Shown: positions 1-7,391, counted from the stretch's first letter. The stretch: 7,826 nucleotides of DNA from an uncultured Actinomycetes bacterium (GCA_903890345.1 CAITAV010000157.1:1-7826); one strand, 5' to 3'. Notes: generated by a model not told the origin, from the sequence alone. Made by a program: numbers and translations.

Positions 1-254
1 CGAATTCCGCCTGATAACTCAACTTTTATATCTAATGCGCCAATAACTTTTGCAAGTAAATCTGCATTGCTTCCAATTCCAAATGCGGCATCAAGATCTA
101 CAAGGTGAATCCACTCTGCACCTGATTTTTGGAAATCAAGAGCTGCATCAAGTGGCTTGCCATAATTGGTTTCTTGACTGAGCTCGCCTTGAACCAATCG
201 AACCGCTTTGCCATCTTTGACATCTACTGCAGGTAATAATTCGAGATAACTCAT
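1..254 (-). CDS. priA: PriA/HisA phosphoribosyl isomerase, N-terminal part (cut by window edge)
   Basis: This is the first 84 codons of a (beta/alpha)8-barrel isomerase; the rest lies beyond the left edge. HisA converts ProFAR to PRFAR in histidine synthesis. The actinobacterial form PriA also does the TrpF reaction (PRA to CdRP) in tryptophan synthesis. Visible in the sequence: LLPAVDVKDGKAVRLVQGE at the N terminus, with the first catalytic Asp at residue 11 and Arg19; GAEWIHLVDLDAAFG at about 45-59; and VELSGGI at 78-84, with Ser81. Proteobacterial HisA has a QVGGGVR-like stretch at the last position, so this resembles PriA. The ATG overlaps the hisH stop codon by 4 nt (ATGA, 254-251). A GGAG ribosome binding site lies at 267-264, 9 nt upstream. 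The second catalytic Asp and the residues that set dual specificity lie outside the window. The family is near certain; the bifunctional role is inferred. Confidence 0.93.
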   Translation of the reverse strand, partial: MSYLELLPAVDVKDGKAVRLVQGELSQETNYGKPLDAALDFQKSGAEWIHLVDLDAAFGIGSNADLLAKVIGALDIKVELSGGI

Positions 255-844
255 AGCCCGGCGCTCCAATTAGCAATCAAAGTGAGTCCGGCTTGGCCTG
301 ATTTTTCAGGATGAAATTGCGTTGCACACAGTGGGCCATCTTCAACCGCTGCTAAGAATTTTTCACCATGAGTTGTCCACGCTTGCGCAACACCTACTGA
401 TTTCTTTGCTGCGTATGAATGCACAAAGTAAAAAGATTCTTTTTCAACACCTTTAAAGAGTTTTGATGGACCAGCTATTTCTACGGTGTTCCATCCCATA
501 TGCGGAAGAATTGGAGCATCCAGTGCATCGATAATTCCGTTCCACATTCCAATTCCTTTGTGTTTGCCATGTTCTAGGCCATCACTAAAAAGAATCTGCA
601 TTCCTATACAAATGCCTAACGTGGATTTACCGGATGCTTGGCGCTGGCGAATGACATCAGCAGCATCGATTGCATTAATTCCGTTCATGCACGCAGCAAA
701 GGCGCCGACGCCAGGAACAACAAGCCCATCAGATTTGAAAGCAACATCCAGATCTGATGTGAGTTGCACGTCATGGCCAGTGGTTGCAAACGCTCGTTGG
801 GCGGATCGTAAATTTCCCGATCCGTAATCCAAGATTGCTATCAA
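251..844 (-). CDS. hisH: Imidazole glycerol phosphate synthase, glutaminase subunit HisH
   Basis: This is a 197-aa class I glutamine amidotransferase. It hydrolyses glutamine and passes ammonia to HisF, which turns PRFAR into IGP and AICAR in the cytoplasm. The catalytic triad is visible: Cys79 in GICIGMQ, and His178 and Glu180 in TQFHPEKSG. The PGVGAFAAC stretch at 44-52 and PHMGWN at 114-119 are typical of HisH. The length is normal for the family. The start is TTG at 844-842, overlapping the hisB stop codon (TTGA). It is supported by an AAGGG ribosome binding site at 855-851, 6 nt upstream, and by the conserved LDYGSGNLRSAQRA beginning at residue 5, which leaves no room for a later start. 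The hisB/hisH and hisH/priA overlaps suggest translational coupling. The partner HisF is not in the window and probably lies further downstream. Confidence 0.97.
   Translation of the reverse strand: MIAILDYGSGNLRSAQRAFATTGHDVQLTSDLDVAFKSDGLVVPGVGAFAACMNGINAIDAADVIRQRQASGKSTLGICIGMQILFSDGLEHGKHKGIGMWNGIIDALDAPILPHMGWNTVEIAGPSKLFKGVEKESFYFVHSYAAKKSVGVAQAWTTHGEKFLAAVEDGPLCATQFHPEKSGQAGLTLIANWSAGL
264..267 (-). promoter_or_regulatory. Ribosome binding site of priA
   Basis: GGAG inside the last codons of hisH lies 9 nt before the priA ATG at 254. It sits within the coding sequence for the C terminus NWSAGL and supports the ATGA overlap start. Confidence 0.6.
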
Positions 845-1425
845 AGAACGCCCTTAGTCGATGGCACTCCGCTTACCCGTGAATCCAACGCAACCGCGTC
901 GCGAAGTGCGCGAGCAACAGCTTTAAATTGTGCTTCAAACACGTGGTGAGCATTTCGTCCTTCAAGAACACGAATGTGAAGTGCGATGCGTGCTTCAGCA
1001 ACAATGGATTCCCAGATGTGCTTACCAAGTGTTGTATCAAATGTTCCGATGAGTTCGACAATTTCTGGTTGGCGGTGAACTAGATATGGACGTCCTGACA
1101 AATCAACTGCAGCCTGAACAAGAACTTCATCAAGTGGAACCATGGCATCACCAAAGCGACGAATGCCAGCCTTATCACCAAGTGCTTCACGAAGTGCTTG
1201 ACCAAAAGCCAAAGAAGTATCTTCGACAGTGTGGTGAGAATCAACTTCAATGTCGCCAGTTGTTTTAACTGTTAGATCAAAGCCGGAGTGCTTACCAAGT
1301 TGTGAGAGCATGTGATCAAAGAACGCAACACCTGTATCGACAGATATGTTTCCTTGACCATCAAGGTTTAGCTCAACAAGAACGCTAGATTCTTTCGTTG
1401 TACGTTCAACGCGGGCACTTCTCAT
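841..1425 (-). CDS. hisB: Imidazoleglycerol-phosphate dehydratase HisB (monofunctional)
   Basis: This 194-aa enzyme dehydrates imidazoleglycerol phosphate to imidazoleacetol phosphate, the sixth step of histidine synthesis. It is a manganese enzyme that normally assembles as a 24-mer. The family signatures are intact: FFDHMLSQLGKHSGFDL at 36-52; DSHHTVEDT at 62-70, with metal-binding His64, His65 and Glu68; and GRNAHHVFEAQFKA at 156-169, with His160, His161 and Glu164. The C terminus GVPSTKGVL is the usual actinobacterial ending. There is no N-terminal HAD phosphatase domain, unlike enterobacterial HisB, so histidinol-phosphate phosphatase must be a separate gene. The ATG at 1425 follows the hisC stop by 13 nt, and this gap carries an AGGGG ribosome binding site. 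The stop codon overlaps the TTG start of hisH. Confidence 0.98.
   Translation of the reverse strand: MRSARVERTTKESSVLVELNLDGQGNISVDTGVAFFDHMLSQLGKHSGFDLTVKTTGDIEVDSHHTVEDTSLAFGQALREALGDKAGIRRFGDAMVPLDEVLVQAAVDLSGRPYLVHRQPEIVELIGTFDTTLGKHIWESIVAEARIALHIRVLEGRNAHHVFEAQFKAVARALRDAVALDSRVSGVPSTKGVL
851..855 (-). promoter_or_regulatory. Ribosome binding site of hisH, supporting a TTG start
   Basis: AAGGG inside the 3' end of hisB lies 6 nt before the TTG at 844-842. With the TTGA stop/start overlap, it supports TTG as the hisH initiation codon. Confidence 0.7.
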
Positions 1426-1430
1426 TTTTT

Positions 1431-1435
1431 CCCCT
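1431..1435 (-). promoter_or_regulatory. Ribosome binding site of hisB
   Basis: The 13-nt gap between hisC and hisB reads AGCAGGGGAAAAA on the minus strand. AGGGG lies 5 nt before the hisB ATG and decides that start. This is the only place within the his operon where two genes do not overlap. Confidence 0.75.
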
Positions 1436-1438
1436 GCT

Positions 1439-2533
1439 TCACTTGTTTAGTACTTCTTTTATCGCCACTAAGAACTTCTTGTTTTCGGCTTCGTTGCCGA
1501 TTGTTACTCGTAAATATCCTTCGAGACCCACATCTCGGATGAGAACCCCTTTATCGAGCAAATCTTTCCATACATCTGCACTTGCTCGCTTGAATCCTGA
1601 GAAGAGCAAGAAATTGGAGCAGCTTGGAACAACTTCGAGCCCGAGTTGAGTGAGTTGGCTTGCGACATCTTCTCTTGCTGCGATCAAACCCTTAACAGTT
1701 GCTAAGAGCTCATCTCTGAACTCGAGTGCAGCGCTAGCGGCAACTTGAGTCAATGCGCTGAGGTGATACGGAAGTCGAACAAGTCGCATTGCATCAATCA
1801 CAGATGGATGTGCAACCAGATAACCCACGCGTGCACCAGCGAATGCGAATGCTTTGCTCATGGTTCTGATGACCACAATATTTGGAAATTTTTGAATCAA
1901 TGTAACTGCTGATTTTTCAGATGAAAATTCTGCGTACGCCTCATCGATCACGAGTAAGCCGCCAACTAATTGTGTACTTCTAGCCAAAGTTTCTATTTCA
2001 GAGATTAGAACAGCGCTTCCGGTTGGATTATTCGGAGTTGTTATGAACGTCAAAGTTGGACGCAGAGATTCGATCTGCGCTGCCGCCGCATCACAATCAA
2101 GAGTGAAATCTTTGCGGCGAGTGCCATCAATCCATGGAGTTGCTGTGACCTTTGCAATCAAAGGGTGCATTGAATAGGAAGGCGTAAAGCCAAGGGCGGA
2201 TTTGCGGCCAAAGGCAAGAAAAATAGATTGAATAATTTCATTGCTGCCATTTGCAGCCCATACATTGGAAATATCTAAGGCAGTTCCTGATTGAGAATTA
2301 ATGTAATGAGCTAATGAAGTTCGCAGTTCTGTAGCTTCGCGATCTGGATAGCGATTCAGACGCGAGCCAATCTCTGTTACTCGTGCCGCAATCGCTTTAA
2401 CGAGTTCTGGCGATGGAGAAAATGGATTTTCATTCGTATTAAGAGATGCATCTGCTTCTACTTGTGGCGCGCCATAGGCAGACATTGGTGCAAGCTCTTC
2501 GCGCAGCGGCAACCACTGTGGCCACGTACTCAT
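1439..2533 (-). CDS. hisC: Histidinol-phosphate aminotransferase HisC
   Basis: This is a 364-aa class I/II PLP-dependent aminotransferase that converts imidazoleacetol phosphate and glutamate to histidinol phosphate and 2-oxoglutarate. Fold-type I landmarks are present: LNTNENPFSPSPE at 31-43 near the substrate; NGSNEII at 95-101 (cofactor phosphate); TTPNNPTG at 165-172 with Asn169; VIDEAYAEF at 195-203 with the pyridine-nitrogen Asp197; TMSKAFAFAGARVGYL at 224-239 with Schiff-base Lys227 and Arg235; and the carboxylate-binding Arg342 in GYLRVTIG. The start REELAPMSAYGAP resembles actinobacterial HisC. Length is normal. The ATG at 2533 overlaps the hisD stop by 4 nt (ATGA), with only a weak AAGAG at 2544-2540, 6 nt upstream, so translation probably depends on coupling to hisD. 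Related aminotransferases can act on aromatic amino acids, but the position in the operon fixes the role. Confidence 0.97.
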   Translation of the reverse strand: MSTWPQWLPLREELAPMSAYGAPQVEADASLNTNENPFSPSPELVKAIAARVTEIGSRLNRYPDREATELRTSLAHYINSQSGTALDISNVWAANGSNEIIQSIFLAFGRKSALGFTPSYSMHPLIAKVTATPWIDGTRRKDFTLDCDAAAAQIESLRPTLTFITTPNNPTGSAVLISEIETLARSTQLVGGLLVIDEAYAEFSSEKSAVTLIQKFPNIVVIRTMSKAFAFAGARVGYLVAHPSVIDAMRLVRLPYHLSALTQVAASAALEFRDELLATVKGLIAAREDVASQLTQLGLEVVPSCSNFLLFSGFKRASADVWKDLLDKGVLIRDVGLEGYLRVTIGNEAENKKFLVAIKEVLNK

Positions 2534-3846
2534 GATGAACTCTTATTTTCTAAGCGGGCGCTCATGGCTTCACCGTGCGCTGGTAGATCTTCGGAGTTTG
2601 CCAATGTAATTACGGTTGGCAGAATTTGTGTGAACGCATCTTCGTTGTATTGGATGAAGTGCAAGCCTCGCAAAAATGTTTGAACAGATAAGCCGCTTGA
2701 GTGGCAGGCGCATCCACCTGTAGGTAATACGTGATTTGAGCCGGCTGAATAATCACCGAGTGAAACTGGTGAGAAACGACCAATGAAAACGGCGCCAGCA
2801 TTTCTGATTTTCAAGGAATCCTTATCGCTATTTTTTGTTTGAATTTCTAAGTGTTCGGCAGCGTATGCATTTGCAACCTCAATCGCATGTTCTGTGGAGT
2901 CAACTAAAACGCATGCAGATTGAATGCCAGTAAGTGCTTCAGTGATTCTTTCTGAGTGCTTTGTTAGTGCAACGCGCATTACTAGTTCTTTTTGAACTTG
3001 GGTGATGAGCTCTTGGCTATCTGTGATCAAAACAGCGGCTGCGATGACATCGTGTTCGGCTTGGCTAATGAGATCTGCTGCAACATCTGCTGCGAGTGCA
3101 CTCTTATCAGCAATGATCGCGATTTCTGTGGGTCCTGCTTCGGAGTCGATACCAATTACTCCTCGTAGTGCGCGCTTTGCAGCAGCAACATAAATATTTC
3201 CAGGACCAGTAACGAGGTCGCATTTTTCACAGACGTTTTCCATGCCGTAGGCAAAGAGTGCAATTGCTTGTGCTCCACCAACTGCATAAACCTCAGTGAC
3301 GCCAAGTAATTCGCACGTGGCAAGAATTGTTGGGTGTGGCAATCCCCCAAATTCACTTTGAGGAGGTGAAGCGATGGCAATGCTTGCTACCTGAGCGATT
3401 TGTGCAGGAATAACATTCATCATCACGCTACTTGGATATACAGCGCGACCACCAGGAACGTATAAGCCGACACGATCTACTGGCACCCATCGCTCAGTAA
3501 CACTTCCACCATCAACAACTTTTGTAATAGTTTCGTTGCGTCTTTGGTCGTTGTGAACAGTTCTGATTCGCTCTGCTGAAATTTCTAACGCTGTGCGTAT
3601 GTGTGGGTCTAGCTCTTTAAGAGCACGAGTCAGTGCTTCTCGGGGAACCTTTATGTGTTGCGGTGCTACGCCATCAAATTCTTTTGCCAGTGCAATCAAA
3701 TCACTTTCATCGCCATTTTTAACTCGCGCTAAAATTGGTTCAACTAATTTCATAGCTTCTGCGACATCAAGTGCAGCCCGAGGGATTGCGTTGTTGTAAC
3801 CAGATTTAGATAAGCGTTGACCACGAAGGTCTATTAAACGCATCAT
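2530..3846 (-). CDS. hisD: Histidinol dehydrogenase HisD
   Basis: This 438-aa enzyme performs the last two steps of histidine synthesis, the NAD-dependent four-electron oxidation of L-histidinol to L-histidine, with one zinc per subunit. The family signature IDSEAGPTEIAIIAD is at 233-247. Zinc ligands align as Gln262 and His265 (SQAEHD), Asp365 (LGDYSAGSNHVLPT) and His424 (PAHGEAM). The catalytic pair Glu331-His332 is in AAEHLEI. YVPGGRAVYPSSV at 129-141 and TGPGNIYVAAAKR at 213-225 belong to the dinucleotide-binding part. It is first in the his operon. Two adjacent ATG codons (3846 and 3843) could start it. The GAGG at 3857-3854 is 7 nt from the first and 10 nt from the second, so I chose the first; this changes the protein by one Met. 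The 3' end overlaps hisC by 4 nt. Confidence 0.98.
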   Translation of the reverse strand: MMRLIDLRGQRLSKSGYNNAIPRAALDVAEAMKLVEPILARVKNGDESDLIALAKEFDGVAPQHIKVPREALTRALKELDPHIRTALEISAERIRTVHNDQRRNETITKVVDGGSVTERWVPVDRVGLYVPGGRAVYPSSVMMNVIPAQIAQVASIAIASPPQSEFGGLPHPTILATCELLGVTEVYAVGGAQAIALFAYGMENVCEKCDLVTGPGNIYVAAAKRALRGVIGIDSEAGPTEIAIIADKSALAADVAADLISQAEHDVIAAAVLITDSQELITQVQKELVMRVALTKHSERITEALTGIQSACVLVDSTEHAIEVANAYAAEHLEIQTKNSDKDSLKIRNAGAVFIGRFSPVSLGDYSAGSNHVLPTGGCACHSSGLSVQTFLRGLHFIQYNEDAFTQILPTVITLANSEDLPAHGEAMSARLENKSSS

Positions 3847-3896
3847 CTGGTTGCCTCACAAAGTATTAGAACTGGGGATTAGATGAGCAAATTCTA
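3847..3896 (-). promoter_or_regulatory. hisD leader gap with GAGG ribosome binding site and possible control elements
   Basis: This is the longest gap in the window, 50 nt between the dnaE stop (TAG) and hisD. On the minus strand it holds GAGG at 3857-3854, a good ribosome binding site for hisD. It also holds the hexamer TCTAAT twice (3883-3878 and 3870-3865), 13 nt apart. TTGCTCA (3890-3884) can pair imperfectly with TGAGGCAA (3858-3851). A weak promoter can be drawn with TTGCTC, a 17-nt spacer and AATACT (3867-3862), but its start point would fall on the ribosome binding site. No strong hairpin followed by a T run is present, so dnaE may read through into hisD. The ribosome binding site is solid; promoter or operator function is a guess. 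Confidence 0.35.
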
Positions 3897-6800
3897 CTAG
3901 CCCTGAAGGCAGTTAGGCCCGAGGATTGATTTGAGATCAGCGCTCAGCGATGGCGATGATGTAATCAAGGTGTCCAATTTCATCACAGTACGCATTCCAT
4001 TCTCATCTAGATGCAAATGTACTTCGCGTTTTCCAGGGTGTGAACGAAGAATCTCTTTCATGCGATCGACAACAGGTGGTGTGCATTGATTAATAGGCAA
4101 TGTAATAACAAGAGGACCCGTTGGCGCTGCACTCACATCAGCGTTTTTCATTTCAAGGGCTGTGAACCTGACTTGATCTTCGCGTTTATCTACACGCCCA
4201 CGAATGAGAACAATTCGATCTTCTGTCAGAGTTAAGGCGTACTGATTGTAGGTATTAGAAAAGAAGAGTGCTTCAATTGAACCTTCAAGATCTTCAATGG
4301 TGACAACTGCCCATGAAGCACCTTGTCTAGTTACTTTTCTTGTTACTGAAGTAATCAAGCCACCGATGGTGACGATTTGATCATGATGTCCACCATCATC
4401 TAATAATTCGCTAATAGACATATCTGTTCCTGAACGCAAAACATGTTCGACGCCGAGTAGCGGATGATCTGAAACGTAGAGACCTAACATCTCGCGCTCA
4501 TAGGAAAGCAACATGGCTTTCTCCCATTCGCCAGCTGGAATATCTAAAGCAACATTTGATACTGATGTTGCCGACTCTGCCCCGAACAAATCAAATTGTC
4601 CGATTGCTTCAGCGCGTTTAGTTTCAATCACTGAATCGATTGCTTCGAGATAGACAGCCATTAACCCTTTACGTGTGTGACCAAGAGAATCAAATGCACC
4701 AGCCTTGATGAGTGATTCAATAGTTTTCTTATTGCACACCTGGGCATCAACTTTTGCTAAGAAATCTCCAAAGGATTGGTAGCGACCTTTACTGTCTCGA
4801 CCACTCTTAATAGATGCAACCACTCCCTCGCCAACATTTCTGATTGCGGCAAGTCCGAAACGAATATCAGTTCCGCGTGGGGTGTACTCGGCATCAGATT
4901 CATTAACATCTGGTGGCAAAACTTGAATACCCATACGACGACATTCACTTAAGTACAAAGCGGATTTATCTTTGTCATCGCGTACTGAAGTGAGAAGAGC
5001 AGCCATGTATTCAGTTGGGTAATTTGCTTTGAGGTAGGCGGTCCAATACGAAACCACGCCGTAGCCAGCGCTGTGGGCACGGTTAAACGCATAATCTGAG
5101 AATGGAATAAGAACATCCCACAAACGTTTGATTGCGGCATTGCCGAAACCATTTGTCTTCATACCCGCTTCAAATGGAATGTATTCCTTATCCAGAATTT
5201 CCTTGTTCTTTTTACCCATAGCTTTACGCAAGAGATCTGCGCGTCCTAGTGAGAATCCCGCAACTTTTTGAGCAATTGCCATAACTTGTTCTTGGTAAAC
5301 AATTAATCCATATGTGTCGCCCAAAATTTCATTGAGAACTTCTGATAACTCGGCGTGAATTGGCTCGACCGGTTTGCGTTTATTTTTTCGATCCGCATAG
5401 TTATTGTGCGCATTTTCTCCCATTGGACCTGGGCGATACAGAGCAATAACTGCCGAGATATCTTGGAAAGAATCTGGTGACATGCTGCGAAGTAATGCGC
5501 GCATAGGCCCACCATCTAGCTGAAAGACACCGAGGGTGTCACCGCGAGACAAAAGTTCGAAGGTTTTCTTATCATCTAACGTGAGATCTTCTAGAACTAC
5601 ATCAACGCCTTTGTTTGCCTTGATATTTAAAAGAGCATCATCCAAAACTGAGAGATTTCGAAGTCCTAAGAAATCCATCTTGAGTAATCCAGTTGCTTCG
5701 CATGCACCCATATCAAATTGGGTGATGATGGAACCATCTGCTTCACGGCGATGAATTGGAATGACATCTAATAATGGTTCGCGCGAGAGAATAACTCCTG
5801 CTGCATGTACGCCCCATTGACGCTTCAATCCTTCAAGTCCCATTGCAGTATCAATAACTGTTTTGGAATCCGGATCACTTTCATAGAGAGTTCTAAATTC
5901 GCCAGCTTCTGAGTATCGATCATTGCTCGGGTCAAAGACTCCAGCAAGTGAAATATCTTTACCCATAACAGATGGTGGCAGCGCTTTAGTGAGTTTTTCG
6001 CCGATTGCATATGGGTAGCCAAGTACGCGAGTTGAATCTTTAATCGCTTGCTTAGATTTAATTGTTCCGTAGGTAATGATTTGAGCAACGCGATCTTCGC
6101 CGTATTTTGTTGTTGCATAACGAATCATTTCGCTTCGTCTGCGTTCATCGAAATCCAGATCAATATCAGGCATAGAGATACGTTCTGGATTGAGGAATCG
6201 CTCGAAGAGTAAACCGTGTTCGAGCGGATCAAGTCCAGTGATTCCGAGTGCGTAAGCAACTAGAGAGCCAGCAGCAGAACCACGACCAGGACCAACTCGA
6301 ATTGCAACTTTCTTTGCATGTGCAACTAAATCTGCAACAACTAAGAAGTACCCAGGAAAACCCATCTTGATCATGACGTCTAACTCATATTTCAATCGCG
6401 CATGGTGGGCATCGGTTAATCGATTACCCATGCGATTGATCAATCCACGTTCTGCCTCTTTTATAAGCCAGGAATCTTCTGTTTCACCTGTTGGTACTTC
6501 AAAGCGAGGAAGTAAATTTTCACCTTCGCGAAGAGTTACATTGCATCGTTCAGCGATTAATAAGGTGTTATCGCAACTTTCAGGAATTTCTTTAAAGAGT
6601 TCACGCATCTGTGCCGGAGTTTTAAGATAAAACTCATCGTTATCGAATTTAAATCGCTTCGGATCTGCAAGAGTTGAACCAGATTGCACGCATAGGAGCG
6701 CTTCATGTGAACGTGCGTCTTCATTAAACGTGTAGTGCAAATCATTTGTTGCCAGTAGCGGCAATCCAAGCTCTTTGCCCAACTTGAGGAGATCCGCTTT

Positions 6801-7391
6801 TACGCGTGATTCAATATCGATGCCATGATCCATAATTTCCAGATAGAAATTTTCAGCCCCGAAGATGTCTCGATAATCAGATGCTGCAGCCATTGCTTCT
6901 TTAAAAGCACCCATGCGAAGGCGAGTTTGAATTTCTCCACCAGGACAACCAGTTGTCGCTATTAATCCTTTTGCATACTTCGTTAGTAACTCACGATCCA
7001 TACGTGGTTTGTAGTAATAGCCTTCGAGGGAGGCAAGGCTAGAAAGTTTAAAAAGATTTGAAAGACCTTCATTGTTTTCAGCAAGAATTGTCATGTGCGT
7101 ATACGCACCACCACCAGAGACATCGTCTTGGCCACCATCGGCCCACTTCACTCGCTTCTTTTCAAAGCGAGATTCTGGGGCAACGTAGGCTTCGATTCCG
7201 ATGATTGGCTTAACGCCAACTTTCTTTGCTTGCTTATAGAAATCAAAAGCGCCAAATACATTTCCGTGATCTGTCATTGCAATCGCCGGCATCTCCTGGC
7301 GTGCAACTTCTGCTACAAGATCAGCAACCCGCGCAGCACCATCGAGCATTGAATACTCGGTATGAACATGAAGGTGGGCAAAAGATGACAT
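3897..7391 (-). CDS. dnaE: DNA polymerase III alpha subunit (replicative polymerase DnaE, DnaE1 type)
   Basis: This 1164-aa protein is the chromosomal replicase catalytic subunit and works with the beta clamp and clamp loader. The N-terminal PHP domain (about 4-285) has HLHVHTEYSMLDG (His8, His10, Asp17), MTDHGN (His42), IEAYVA (Glu67), YTHMT (His99), TGCPGGE (Cys149) and NDLHY (Asp217, His219), which is the full nine-residue metal site. The C-family polymerase core follows: GPGRGSAAGSLVAYAL at 367-382; PDIDLDF with Asp411 and Asp413; and KMDFLGLRNL with Asp573, the third catalytic Asp. Fingers are about 600-830, with LYRPGPMGEN and YQEQVMAIAQ. Tandem helix-hairpin-helix is about 845-905, the clamp-binding QFDLF is at 932-936, and the OB fold is about 1003-1082. 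Length fits actinobacterial DnaE1. No intein interrupts the motifs. The start follows the upstream stop by 18 nt with no clear ribosome binding site. The QFDLF motif and the C-terminal OB extension favour DnaE1 over the mutagenic DnaE2/ImuC. Confidence 0.98.
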   Translation of the reverse strand: MSSFAHLHVHTEYSMLDGAARVADLVAEVARQEMPAIAMTDHGNVFGAFDFYKQAKKVGVKPIIGIEAYVAPESRFEKKRVKWADGGQDDVSGGGAYTHMTILAENNEGLSNLFKLSSLASLEGYYYKPRMDRELLTKYAKGLIATTGCPGGEIQTRLRMGAFKEAMAAASDYRDIFGAENFYLEIMDHGIDIESRVKADLLKLGKELGLPLLATNDLHYTFNEDARSHEALLCVQSGSTLADPKRFKFDNDEFYLKTPAQMRELFKEIPESCDNTLLIAERCNVTLREGENLLPRFEVPTGETEDSWLIKEAERGLINRMGNRLTDAHHARLKYELDVMIKMGFPGYFLVVADLVAHAKKVAIRVGPGRGSAAGSLVAYALGITGLDPLEHGLLFERFLNPERISMPDIDLDFDERRRSEMIRYATTKYGEDRVAQIITYGTIKSKQAIKDSTRVLGYPYAIGEKLTKALPPSVMGKDISLAGVFDPSNDRYSEAGEFRTLYESDPDSKTVIDTAMGLEGLKRQWGVHAAGVILSREPLLDVIPIHRREADGSIITQFDMGACEATGLLKMDFLGLRNLSVLDDALLNIKANKGVDVVLEDLTLDDKKTFELLSRGDTLGVFQLDGGPMRALLRSMSPDSFQDISAVIALYRPGPMGENAHNNYADRKNKRKPVEPIHAELSEVLNEILGDTYGLIVYQEQVMAIAQKVAGFSLGRADLLRKAMGKKNKEILDKEYIPFEAGMKTNGFGNAAIKRLWDVLIPFSDYAFNRAHSAGYGVVSYWTAYLKANYPTEYMAALLTSVRDDKDKSALYLSECRRMGIQVLPPDVNESDAEYTPRGTDIRFGLAAIRNVGEGVVASIKSGRDSKGRYQSFGDFLAKVDAQVCNKKTIESLIKAGAFDSLGHTRKGLMAVYLEAIDSVIETKRAEAIGQFDLFGAESATSVSNVALDIPAGEWEKAMLLSYEREMLGLYVSDHPLLGVEHVLRSGTDMSISELLDDGGHHDQIVTIGGLITSVTRKVTRQGASWAVVTIEDLEGSIEALFFSNTYNQYALTLTEDRIVLIRGRVDKREDQVRFTALEMKNADVSAAPTGPLVITLPINQCTPPVVDRMKEILRSHPGKREVHLHLDENGMRTVMKLDTLITSSPSLSADLKSILGPNCLQG

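Noticed and set aside
486..827. Plus-strand open frame of 113 codons opposite hisH
   Set aside because: It lies wholly inside hisH on the other strand, shows no recognisable domain, and is rich in residues expected from antisense translation. It is a shadow of hisH.
3860..3890. A strong sigma-A promoter for hisD (TTGCTC, 17 nt, AATACT)
   Set aside because: Both hexamers match poorly, and the start point would fall on or next to the GAGG ribosome binding site, leaving almost no leader. I kept it only as a weak possibility within the gap.
3847..3896. A rho-independent terminator after dnaE
   Set aside because: The only inverted repeat is about 7 bp with a bulge and a 25-nt loop, and no T run follows it.
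5825..6118. Minus-strand open frame of 97 codons inside dnaE in another frame
   Set aside because: The region codes for conserved polymerase core in the main frame, and the alternative protein has no motif, so it is a shadow.
6367..6630. Plus-strand open frame of 87 codons opposite dnaE
   Set aside because: It is opposite a conserved part of dnaE, has no recognisable domain and shows no ribosome binding site worth citing.
3897..7391. An intein or DnaE2-type error-prone polymerase
   Set aside because: The catalytic motifs are contiguous, with no intein-like insertion. The intact PHP site, QFDLF clamp motif and OB fold fit the main replicase DnaE1.
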